Shown here one piece after another: positions 37,746-49,229 of a DNA stretch of 64,000 nt. Made by a program: the position numbers and the translations under genes. The DNA lies in the NCBI RefSeq assembly GCF_958450345.1, contig NC_088782.1, positions 114,544,358-114,608,357 on the forward strand. Direction: 5' to 3'. The stretch's first letter is position 1. Each line of letters opens with the position of its first letter. The notes below the pieces were generated by a model that worked only from the letters and a program-made list of their open reading frames with translations, made no database searches and was not told the origin of the DNA. Source of the DNA: Calliphora vicina (Eukaryota; Arthropoda; Insecta; Diptera; Calliphoridae).

Positions 37746-38572
37746 ATATTAATAACCTACTCCACCTTAGTGGGAAGGGTAACTATAATGCGTTTGTGCA
37801 GATGTTTGTAACGCCCAAAAATATTAGTCTAACACCCACCTTAAAGTATACCGATCGACTAGAATCACTTTCTGAGTCGACTAAACGATGTTCGTCCGTC
37901 CGTCTGGCTGTCCATGTAAACCTTGTGCGCAGAGCACAGGTCACAATTCTGAAGATATTTCGACTTAGAATAACTTTCCGTCCGTCCGTCCGGCTGTAAA
38001 TGTAAACCTTTTGCGCAGAATACAATTCGCAATTTTGAAGATATTTCGATTATATTTGGTACATATTATTTTTTGGCCCAAGGACCAATCCTGTTGAAAC
38101 TGGTTGAAATCGGTCCATTATTTTACTTAGCACCCATACAAATGTCCTTCCGAAATTAGACTTTATCGGTCATAAATGTTTAATTTATATATGTATCTCC
38201 ACAAATTTCACTCCAAATAAGTTTTATATATACAAAATTCATGTCACCAAATTTTGTTGCGATCGGTCCATAATTAGTCATAGCTCCCATATAGACCCTC
38301 TTCCGAAAATCACTTTAACGTGCATAAATCGCTTAAAAATGTTGGTATACACACAAAATTCAACATATTTAACTTTAATATAGACAGAAATCACACGACA
38401 TAATTTCATGGTGATCGGTCCATAACTGGTCATAGCCCCCATATAAGGCCCACTTCCGAAAATCACTCAAAAATATAAATTATTGAAATTTTAAAAGAAA
38501 AATGTTTTTGCTCTTTTACTTAGTGTAGGGTATTATATGGTCGGGCTTGACCGACCATACTTTTTTACATGT
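37746..38572 (-). mobile_element. DINE-1-like element, family 2, copy b
   Basis: Nearly the same as the copy at 24664-25536, with the same ACGCCCAAAAATATTAGTC core and TGGTCGG..CCGACCA hairpin tip. It has one extra internal duplication: the segment with TCCGTCCGTC, GGCTGT..AAATGTAAACC and GCGCAGA occurs twice (37880-37965 and 37966-38046). Confidence 0.75.
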
Positions 38573-38654
38573 CTTTGTATTGTATTTATCTTATCTTTTT
38601 TAGTCTTTATCTAGTCTTTATCTTATCTTTATATTGTCTTTATCTTGTCTTTAT
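38573..38654 (+). repeat. Decayed 'TCTTTATCTTG' repeat, left part
   Basis: Imperfect 10-12-bp units GTCTTTATCTT. The sequence resumes at 39905 on the other side of a DINE-1-like insertion. Confidence 0.7.
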
Positions 38655-39900
38655 TATACCCTCCACCAACATAAGTGGTGAATAAGGCTATATATATGTT
38701 TGTCATTCCATGTGTAAAATTGAGAAATATTCATCTGAGACCCCACAAAGTATATATATTATTGATCCTTATGAAATTCTAAGACGATTGAGCCATGTCC
38801 GTCTGTCTGTCCGTATGTATGTGTGAAACACGCTCACGTCTAAAATAGACAAGCAAAATTGGTAGACTTGCAAAAAAAATGTTTATTGTTTTCCTAAGCA
38901 GTTCGGTATTGAAAATCAGTAAAATCGGTTCAGTGGAACCAGAGTTATGAACCAAAATGTGAGACAACCTAAAAAAAAACTTGATATTTTTAAAATAGTT
39001 TTTGTTATTTGTGCAAATATATTGCAGATAATACCATCAAATGTTTATGTTAAAAGGACTAACTTTTGTAAAAATTATAAGAATCGGTCCATGATTTCAC
39101 CTAGCCACCATACAAATTTCTATCCGAAATATGGTTCTATGGTCTGTAAATGCCTACAAAATTGCAGTATCCACATGAAATTTAGGAAAAATAAGTTTCG
39201 TGTTTAAAAAAATCACAACACCAATTTTTTTGTGGATCGTCCCATATTTGCCCATAGTCCCCATATATAGTTCACTTCCGAAAATCACTTAAATAAGCAT
39301 AACTGTTTTATAAATATCGCTATTAACTTGAAATTCGTCAGTCCCATATATACCAAAATCGCGGTACGTAATTCTATGAAAATCGGCCTATAATTGGTTA
39401 TAGCTCCCATATAAGGACCACTTCCGAAAAACACATTAACCTACATAAATATCTAAAACATATCGATATCAAAACAAAATTTTACACAGATCCGTAATTT
39501 ATATTTAGAAATCATACTACAGGTTTTTGTGAATATCGGTCCATATTTGACCATAGCTCCCATATAAGGTCCACTTCCGAAAATCAGTTAAGTGCTCATA
39601 AATCTCTTATAAATATCTTTATCATGCTAAAATTCGACACAAATAATACTCATATACACAGAAATCACTGTACCAAATTTTACGCAGATTGGCCGATAAT
39701 TTTTCATAGCACCCCTATAAGGCCCATTTCCGAAAAAGATATTAACCTTAAAAAATATTTAAAACAAATCGATATCAAAATGAAATTATGCACAGATCAG
39801 TAATTTGTAACCAGCAATCGTAATACTGGATTTGAATATCGGTCCATATTTAACCATAGCTCCCATATAAGGTCCACTCCCGAAAATCACTAAAATCTAG
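38655..39900 (-). mobile_element. DINE-1-like element, family 1, copy d
   Basis: Reverse orientation: TTATACCCTCCACCAACATAAGTGG end first, then the CCGTCTGTCTGTCC microsatellite core, then internal repeats with ATAGCTCCCATATAAGG. The hairpin tip is missing at the right end. It is inserted into the decayed TCTTTATCTTG repeat. Confidence 0.75.
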
Positions 39901-40165
39901 TAGCTTTATTTTGTCTTTTATCTTGTCTTTATCTTGCCTTTTTATTGTCTTCGTATTGCGTCTGTCTTGATTTGTGCCTTGTCTCTGTCTTGTCCCTATC
40001 GAATATCTGGTATCTGTTCCTTGTCTGGTTTATTGCACGCGCCTTGTGTGTATCATTCTGTCTAAGTTTTTGATTCAGAATCCAGTATTTCTCCAGTTTC
40101 CTATTAATTATCTTTCATTATTAATCTATATCTCTCTTACTTCAAAGTGTTCATCTCTCCTGTCT
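39901..40165 (+). repeat. Decayed 'TCTTTATCTTG' repeat, right part
   Basis: GTCTTTTATCTTGTCTTTATCTTGCC continues the sequence seen at 38573-38654, then decays into GTCTCTGTCTTGTCC-type text. The 198-codon plus-strand frame that begins here (39974-40570) is the longest in the window, but its composition is that of T-rich noncoding DNA. Confidence 0.6.
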
Positions 40166-42394
40166 TTATCTGTCCTCTATAATACCTGTATTTTTTATAG
40201 CCAAAGATCATTGATTTATAATCATATCCTGCACAAAATTTCAATTATTGGAAATCAAATAACTGCAAATTGTTTAAGCTATTTAAAATTCAGAACGATT
40301 AAACAAAGGTGCATAAAATTGAAAACAAAAAGCTATAATTTTAGTAATTCAAACTGCTTTACTTCCATTTGCAACAAATTTAACAAAACACTTTTTGTTT
40401 TCCACTTCATGCATTTTTCAAGTAACATGGCCAGTCAAAAGCATTTTCAGCTAGTAAGTACTAAAAGTCGTAGACAAAAATTACATTTGATTTTTCTAGT
40501 TCTTTTTTTGAATTTGGAAATTTGTATTTTCTCTATAAATATAACAGGAGCTATTGTGATTTTTGTGTAGTTCTTATTATGAGCATAAAATTTATAGTTG
40601 AATGATTGAGATCCTTTGGAATTATTATAAGGAGTTTACAGTGGATGTTAATGCAGTTGAAAATTTTGCTTCAGTGGTATTTTTTAATGATGTTGGCAAG
40701 TCTTTAATCCAACTTATTTTGAGAGACTTTACCAAGTTTGTGGTTGCTAAAAAATAATTAGTTAGAAGTGAGAAAGTTGCTTAGTTTATTTTTAAATAGT
40801 TTAATAGAACTAAGAGTTTTGTGTTCAATTTAACTGATCTTAATTCATATATCGTTGATGCAAATGATACTTTAAAGACCCCTAGTAGTGCAAAGAGTAT
40901 AATATGGAACTTTGAGATACATGAAAGATGTTTTCTCCTCCACTGTCCATTGAAACACTAAATAATTGCAATAAAAGGATACCATTGTTGCTGGAAATAC
41001 AAATATAAACTTATCAAACTAGAATTACTACTACTTGTTACCGAAAATGGATAAAAAATAAAACAAGCAGCAGCAGCTCAGAAAGGAAACTATTTTATTT
41101 GTTACACAAAAGTAATTTCAGTAAAAAGGATAAGGACTAAGAATTTGTTATTTTTGTTATTTCTTCTTATTGGAGATTTTCATTTTGCAACACTTCATTT
41201 ATAATGTTCTGCTACAATTCATTGAACCAGACAAACAATAGAAAAACGGATTTTTTTTTTATCGATTTACTAACAAACAAAAACTACAATACAAAAATAA
41301 GTAAAACAAAATATATTTTTGTTTATTTGTGTTTTTTTTATCCCAACTTGTTCTTGGAAATGTTCTATAAATCCCATAAAAAGAACTTATGAAACATTTA
41401 TTTTTTGTTTTGACCAAAAACATTTCATGGATTCAATGGTAGTAATAATATGTAAGAATGTATGTGTTTGCCAGGAATTTTAGTTGGTATGAGTGTGTGT
41501 GAATATCTGCCCTGTTGTTCTTCAATAGCTGCCTGACTAGTTATTTTAACTCATGCTTGTCCGGACCCTTTTGGATTACAATGAGACTGTCCGATAGCTG
41601 GTTCAAGGTAGGTATTATATTAGATTATCATACTGGTTACCTAGACTCTATTACGGGTGTTAATTGACCTCAAATAGTCAGTTAAAATGATATCTCATAG
41701 AAAGTCTAATAACCTATTGCTTCTTAACAAACAGCTCTTTAATAGATTACTTCTGTTTGGTAAAATAAGCACTTTCTAAAGTGAAGTACAAAATAAACCT
41801 TTATAGTGACTACACTCTAGGTTACTTAGAGACATTAAAGTGACAACTGTCTTCACGCTAGATTACCTGGGATGTATAAAGTAACCAATTAATTCTCTTT
41901 GCACAACAAAGATCATAATCTTGTCAAATGACACAAAATATATAGATTGGAGTCAGCCAAGTGGTCAGACATAAGTGGTAGTTACTGTCTATTCAGGATA
42001 CAATTGACCACTTGCTTAACTGCTGGGTTGTATGTGCAAAATCATTTATAAGTAGTTGCATGAAATGTGTACTACTTTTATGGCTTATTGTTTATTTTGA
42101 AAATTATTTATGGCTTTTTGGCCATATTTTTTTTTTTGTTTTGTTTCACTACATGTGTGTTCATTTGTTTATTTTTGTATTGTTAACTAAATATTATTTT
42201 GCGCATTTAGTATAAACATTTTTGTTTATAGATTTATTATTAAGTTGTTGGTTTAGTTTTTCAAATGGTTTTTTAACACTTTTGCGGTGAAATTGTAGGT
42301 TAGAATTGTGGTTGTGCATTTCAGCGAAACGTATGAAATCACTTAGCATTAAATTTAGAGTGAATAATTGCAAAGAATATAGAAATATTTAAGT
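40166..42394. other. Noncoding stretch
   Basis: No supported gene. A slightly richer segment at 41530-41600 was examined on both strands for an exon and gave no convincing splice-bounded frame. Confidence 0.5.
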
Positions 42395-44600
42395 CTTTGT
42401 CCAGCTTTAACTGGTGTAGTTTGAAGCTAACACAAAACTTAATATAGACTTGAGTAAGCTTCTATCGTAGGTCTTAATATAGTCTCGCTTTAGCATCAAT
42501 CATAGGTCTTAATGTAGTCCTGATTTAGCTTAAGTTGAAAGCCTTAATATAATCTTGTTTTAGCTTCAATTGAAGGTCTTTATACAGTCTTGCTTTAGCT
42601 TCAATTGTAGATCTTAAAAAGTTTCGTTTTAGCTTCAACTGCAGGTCTTAATATAGTCGTGCTTTAGCTCCAATTGAAAGTCTTCAAATAGTCTTGATTT
42701 AGCTTCAATCGTAGGTCTTAATATAGTCTTGCTTTAGCTTCAATCACAGTCTTGGTTTAGCTTAAATTCTAGGTCTTAATATAATCTTGATTTAGCTTTA
42801 ATTGTATGTATTAATGTAGTCTTTGTTTAGCTTCAATTGAGAGCCTTAATATAGTCTTGATTTAGCATCAATTGTAGGTCTTCCTATAGTCTTGATTTGA
42901 CTTCAATCGTAGGTCTTAATATAGTCTCGCTTTAGCTACAATCGTAGGTCTTAGTGTAGTCTTGATTTAGCTTTAATTGAAAGCCTTAATATAGTCTTGA
43001 TTTAGCTTCAATTGTAGGTCTTAATATAGTCTTGATTTAGCTTCAATCAGAGGTCTTAATATAGGCTTGCTTTTGCTTCAATTGAAAGCCTTAATACAGT
43101 CTTGCTTTAGCTTCAATCGTAGGTCTTAACAAAGCCTTGCTTTAGCTTCAATCGCAGGACTTAATATAGTCTTGATTTAGCTTTAACCGTAAGTCTTGAC
43201 ATAGTCTTGCTTTATCATCAATCGTTGGTCTCGATATATCCTTGCTTTAGCTTCAATCGTAGGTCGTAATATAGACTTACTTTAGCTTCAATAGCAGGTC
43301 TAAATATAGTATTGATTTAGCTTCAATCATAGGTCTTACTATAGTCTTGCTTTAGGTCTAATCGTAGGTCTAAATATAGTCTTGCTTTAGCTTCAATCGT
43401 AGGTCTTGATATAGCCTTGCTTTAGGTGTGATCGTAGGTCTATATATAGTCTTACTTTAGCTTTAATCGTAGGTCTTGATATAGCCTTGCTTTAGGTGTG
43501 ATCGTAGGTCTAAATATAGTCTTGCTTTAGCTTCAACCGTAGGTCTTGATATAGTCTAGCTTTAGCTTCAATCGAAGATTTTAATACAGTCTTTCTTTAG
43601 CTTCAATCGAAGGTCTTAATATAGTCTTGCTTTAGCTTCAATCATACGTCTTAATATAGTCTAGCTTCAATCGAAGGTTTTATTACAGTCTTGCTTTAGC
43701 TTAAATCGTAGGTCTTAATACAGTATGACTTTAGCTTCAATCGAAGGTCTTGCTTTAACTTCAATCGTAAGTCTTAATATGGTCTTGCTTTAGCTTCAAT
43801 CACAGGTCCTAATATAGTCTTGCTTTAGCTTCAATAGCAGGTCTAAATATAGTCTTGATTTAGGTCGAATCGTAGGTCATAATATAGTCCTGCTTTGGGT
43901 CTAATCGTAGGTCCAAATATAGTCTTGCTTTAGCTTCAATCGTAGGTCTTGATATAGCCTTGCTTTAGGTGTGATCGTAGGTCTAAATATAGTCTTGCTT
44001 TAGCTTCAATCGTAGGTCTTAATATAGTCTTGCTTTAGGTCTAATCGTAGGTCCAAATATAGTCTTGCTTTAGCTTCAATCGTAGGTCTTGATATAGCCT
44101 TGCTTTAGGTCTAATCGTAGGTCATAATATAGTCCTGCTTTAGCTTCAATCGTAGGACTTAATATTGCCTTGCATTAGCTTAAATCTTAGGTCTTAATTT
44201 TGACTTGCTTTAGCTTAGATCATAGGTCATAATATAGTCTTGATTTAGCTTCAATCATAGGTCTTAATATAGTCTTGCTTTAGGTCTACTCGTAGGTCTA
44301 AATATAGTCTTGCTTTAGGTCTAGTCGTAGGTCTAAATATAGTCTTGCTTTAGCTTCAGTCATAGGTATTAATATAGTCCTGCTTTAGCTTCAATCGTAG
44401 GACTTAATATTGCCTTGCATTAGCTTAAATTTTAGGTCTTAATTTTGCCTTGCTTTAGCTTAGATCATAGGTCTTAGTATAGTCTTGCTTTAGCTTCTAT
44501 CGCAGGTCTTAATAAAGTATTAGATTGGCTATAGTCGCAGGTCTATTTTAGCTTAAATCGTAGGTCTTTGTAAAGCCATAGCATTGCTTAATAGGTTTTA
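42395..44600 (+). repeat. 35-bp minisatellite array 2 (diverged)
   Basis: About 62 units of the same 35-bp motif as at 1.85-4.38 kb, here with TTGCTTTAGCTTCAATCGTAGG and TCTTAATATAGTC as the commonest text. Units differ a good deal from each other, and a sub-variant TTTAGGTCTAATCG/TTTAGGTGTGATCG alternates with the standard unit in 43.3-44.4 kb. Stray units occur at 44815-44905. This is the oldest-looking of the three arrays. Confidence 0.93.
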
Positions 44601-45420
44601 AAAGCGCCTTTCAAAGACCTTTCACTTGATACTAATATTTCACATGTTTTCTTTGCGAGAAATTTAAAAGAAATCATAAAAACCTTAAAAAGAACCTTTT
44701 AGTCCTTTTGAGAAATTGTCCCTTCAAACAAACCAAACTTTAATTTTAGTTGGTAACATCGACACCTTATTGTTTCTGTATACAAACGGGGCTACCCTTG
44801 CATATGGTCTTTGCTCAGTTTCATTCTGAAGTCATTAGGTCTTCATATTGTCTTAGCTAAGCTTCATTCTTAGGTCCTTATAAAGCCATAGCTTAGCTTC
44901 AATTGATTTTTTTTAATGCATATTTAACTTTAATGGAATTCTTCTCTGTAATTTCATAATTTATTCTTCGAAAATTGCTCTACCTATCTTATATTTATTT
45001 AAATAAGAAGCTTTTCTTATTGATACAATAATATAAAATTGATTGCAAAATTGCTAGTAAAAAGTAATTTAAACTACATTTGCAAATCTAAATTAAATTT
45101 GCAAAATCTAAATTTCATTTCAATTGCTTAAGACAAGCAACTATGTCTATATATATACATGTAAATTAAATATTTATTGGTTTTGAGAATTTACATTTTA
45201 TGTCATTTTAATACTACTCAACTCATCATTATCAACATCCTTTATTTACGATTTACCTACATACTCGTATAACCACATTTTGTCATTAATATATAGCATG
45301 TACTATACAGATTTGTATGCATCCTTGCCTTCCTTTATAACAATGTGTAAGAGTGTTTTGTTAAATATATATGTTGTATGTATGTATCTGTGTTGCTTGA
45401 AAACCAAAGATAAAACTTAC
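44601..45420. other. Start of intron 3: noncoding
   Basis: Stray array units, then AT-rich sequence up to the donor of exon C at 45420. No other feature was seen. Confidence 0.6.
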
Positions 45421-45546
45421 CTGCATAAAGCCTTCTGGACAACCAGGCAATTCGCCAGTGGGACTTAAACTTGTCTCATACCCATCAACATCGGTATCAA
45501 CCATACCCTCATCAAAGCGACCCACAGTAAAACTATCAAATATTAT
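45421..45546 (-). CDS. LDLa-CUB protein gene, third coding exon (middle of CUB-like domain)
   Basis: The 126-nt exon (42 codons, phase 0 to 0) follows an acceptor ending TTTTTTGTTGCAG and ends at a donor GTAAGTTTTATC. It encodes the continuation of the CUB-like fold: IIFDSFTVGRFDEG resembles the conserved beta strand and acidic calcium-site region of CUB domains, and LPGCPEGFMQ carries the next cysteine followed by the position of the usual D/G-Y/F-(L/M) motif. No following exon could be recognised between 1 and 45420. The rest of the protein (remaining CUB strands, any further CUB domains, any membrane segment) must lie left of this window or in exons too short to see by eye. Intron 3 would then exceed 45 kb. 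Confidence 0.9.
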
Positions 45547-45937
45547 CTGCAACAAAAAAGTCGTAGGGGAAAAAAACAAAGAATTAAATAAACTGAGAAC
45601 AAAGTAAATTGAAAATATATTTTGAATAATAAATTAAAAGATGTAACAAAAAAGTTTACATCGTATGTTTGTTATATGAAAGTTAAGTAAAAATCAATTT
45701 TACAGGGGTACAGGAGAGACGAGTAGAGTGTATTTATTGTGGTCAAGGATTTACAAAGGCTTTTTAATATTAAGTGTAGTTTTTTTTTATTTTGGTAAAT
45801 AAATCCGATTTAATGTATAGTAACATGTGATAGAGGACAGTAACCAAAAGAGATTATGTATTGTAATTTGTTTCATTATTTATGAAAAGTAAGGATACCT
45901 GTGGTTCAAAATAGAGACAGCTTTTTATGTTTTGTAA

Positions 45938-46362
45938 AAAAGACTAGAGACAATGTCTATAAGAAATATGTCTCTGAGCCAGAGACAATGTCTATAAGAA
46001 ATATGTCTCTGAGCCAGAGACAATTTCTATAAGAAATATGTCTCTGAGCCAGAGACAATTTCTATAAGAAATATGTCTCTGAGCCAGAGACAATTTCTAT
46101 AAGAAATATGTCTCTGAGCCAGAGACAATTTCTATAAGAAATATGTCTCTGAGCCAGAGACAATTTCTATAAGAAATATGCCTCTGAGCCAGAGACAATT
46201 TCTATAAGAAATATGTCTCTGAGCCAGAGACAATTTCTATAAGAAATATGTCTCTGATCCAGACACAATTTGTATAAGAAATATGTCTCTGAGCCAGAGA
46301 CAATTTGTATAAGAAATATGTCTCTGAGCCAGAAACAATTTCTATAAGATATGTCTCTGAGT
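45938..46362 (+). repeat. 35-bp hairpin-bearing array
   Basis: About 12 copies of a 35-bp unit: AATTTCTATAAGAAATAT followed by a perfect stem GTCTCTG-AGC-CAGAGAC. It is unrelated in sequence to the other 35-bp family. The last unit is shortened and runs directly into the 8-bp array. Confidence 0.96.
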
Positions 46363-46366
46363 TATA

Positions 46367-47497
46367 GCTTTATAACTTTATAACTTTATAACTTTATAAC
46401 TTTATAACTTTATAACTTTATAACTTTATAACTTTATAACTTTATAACTTTATAACTTTATAACTTTATAACTTTATAACTTTATAACTTTATAACTTTA
46501 TAACTTTATAACTTTATAACTTTATAACTTTATAACTTTATAACTTTATAACTTTATAACTTTATAACTTTATAACTTTATAACTTTATAACTTTATAAC
46601 TTTATAACTTTATAACTTTATAACTTTATAACTTTATAACTTTATAACTTTATAACTTTATAACTTTATAACTTTATAACTTTATAACTTTATAACTTTA
46701 TAACTTTATAACTTTATAACTTTATAACTTTATAACTTTATAACTTTATAACTTTATAACTTTATAACTTTATAACTTTATAACTTTATAACTTTATAAC
46801 TTTATAACTTTATAACTTTATAACTTTATAACTTTATAACTTTATAACTTTATAACTTTATAACTTTATAACTTTATAACTTTATAACTTTATAACTTTA
46901 TAACTTTATAACTTTATAACTTTATAACTTTATAACTTTATAACTTTATAACTTTATAACTTTATAACTTTATAACTTTATAACTTTATAACTTTATAAC
47001 TTTATAGCTTTATAACTTTATAACTTTATAACTTTATAACTTTATAACTTTATAACTTTATAACTTTATAACTTTATAACTTTATAACTTTATAACTTTA
47101 TAACTTTATAACTTTATAACTTTATAACTTTATAACTTTATAACTTTATAACTTTATAACTTAATAACTTTATAACTTTATAACTTTATAACTTAATAAC
47201 TTTATAACTTTATAACTTTATAACTTTATAACTTTATAACTTTATAACTTTATAACTTTATAACTTTATAACTTTATAACTTTATAACTTTATAACTTTA
47301 TAACTTTATAACTTTATAACTTTATAACTTTATAACTTTATAACTTTATAACTTTATAACTTTATAACTTTATAACTTTATAACTTTATAACTTTATAAC
47401 TTTATAACTTTATAACTTTATAACTTTATAACTTTATAACTTTATAACTTTATAACTTTATAACTTTATAACTTTATAACTTTATAACTTTATAACT
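46367..47497 (+). repeat. 8-bp satellite array, orientation 1
   Basis: About 141 copies of TTTATAAC, almost without variation. Only three variant units were seen: TTTATAGC (G at 47007) and two TTAATAAC (A at 47163 and 47195). Confidence 0.98.
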
Positions 47498-49229
47498 TTT
47501 TTTAAAGCTATAAGTTAAACTCCTTTTTTTTAATTATAAAATGCTTTCAATGATGTAGGAGCTTTTCAAATAAATAGCTATGGAGACTGGAAGACCTCTT
47601 ATGCCATGGATGTAGCTCAGGTCAAGATAAAGATGACATGAAAATACATTCAAACCTCATTAAATTCTTGGAGTTCAACTGTCATATTTCTACCCTAAAT
47701 CAACAATGACTCTATAACTTTAACATTTGGCTTTCTTCACCTAGGACACCGCAAAATATTTATTAAATCTTTCAAACTAAAAACTAACATAGTTTAAATA
47801 TTCATAACTGTATGTTGAAATTTAAATAAGGATAATGAAAAATCTTAAGCTTTCAATTATTAATCACTTAACAAGGCGTGATTCCAATAGAGATGACAAC
47901 AGTAGCCAAACAAAAAGAGTGGCGTGTTAAATATGCTAATTTTCCCTTCATTAATGTAACACATTATTTGAAATATCCCTCAACATATTTCCATTGAACA
48001 AAGTTTGTTAGTTAAAAATTATCTCTTCCACAAAATTACCAAACCATACAACACAAAAAACTTATGAAGCAAGTTTTAATACTTTTAGGGGAGGGGGGGG
48101 GCAACAGAAACCAGGAATATGAAGAGAAAAAAACTAATTTAATTGTTCATAAAATATTCAAATAAGGATTTAACAACCTAAAAACAATACAATAAAAATC
48201 CAAAAAAGGAGAGACACAGACACACTTACAGAGTGAAAAGAAAAATGTCAAACAAAACTTTTGGGGATGAGTGAAATCTAAAGATACTTACATTAGAAGA
48301 GGGAATATATGTTTATAAAAAACAGGACAAGCTTTCAACATTATCTCTTACCACAATTCTACTGCTCTACGAATATACCTCACAGATTTATGTATCTATA
48401 CAAATAAGCAGAAGAGTAAGTATTTCTGCTACTAAATTTTATTTCAACATCCTTTTCATTTTAGCATGTCTTTACTAGCTATTGTTAAAATAACCAAAAA
48501 CCCGCCATTTATTCCTACATATGCGTGCTTTCCAGCGATGGCTGTTTATCTCTGAAGTAATGATAACATCGTTTTATATTTTAAATGTGACACTGAAGTG
48601 AGCATTAAGCAACAACTAAATAACAACAGCATGTCAAAGCATGCCCTAGCATGCCACACCACGGCATGATGTTAAAAGTATGCCAGTACCACAAAATTAT
48701 TAAAACGTGTAGTTGACTTTCCTTTTTTTTGTACGAGTTCTTGCCACCAGTCCTTTACTTACAAAACAATACACACAAACTTCACTACTGCTCTAAAGGT
48801 GACTGAATATTATATGTGCATAGAGAAACTTATTTAACTCTCCCCAGCCCCCACTGGCAGCTTAAAAGTGTCAACGAAAGCCAAAAATCATGCGGAGATA
48901 GAAGTGGAAAAATTCAACAGCTTTTCCGTTAACCTTCTGTTGTGGTTCGTGTGAAAAGTTGGCGAAAAAAACAGAAATGACTGCAGAAAACATCTCATTT
49001 ATAAACATAACTAGTCCGTTTTTCTACTTAGTCAAGAGTTCAACATACCCAAGCAGGTGAAATTTTGAGTTAGGGAAGTAATCATCAGACTGTATATTAA
49101 AGATTGACATAAAAGGTTTTCCAATTTCCACAGTTATTTATTTGCACAGCTACTTATTACAATTGGGAACATATTGAAAGCTTTTTAGAAACAGTATTGT
49201 ATAACTTTATAAAAGTTTTTAAGTTAAAA
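47498..49229. other. Spacer between the inverted 8-bp arrays
   Basis: Mostly ordinary AT-rich intron sequence. It contains a run of eight to ten G (48090-48100) and a cluster of CATG-centred motifs at 48632-48686 (see findings). No exon was recognised. Confidence 0.6.

Noticed and set aside
39974..40570. Longest plus-strand ORF in the window (198 codons)
   Set aside because: It starts in a decayed TCTTTATCTTG repeat and has the composition of T-rich noncoding DNA with no domain.
41530..41610. Possible small exon (a plus-strand AAG|GTAGGT donor-like site and a minus-strand open stretch)
   Set aside because: No matching acceptor and no similarity to LDLa-CUB sequence. It was not strong enough to annotate.
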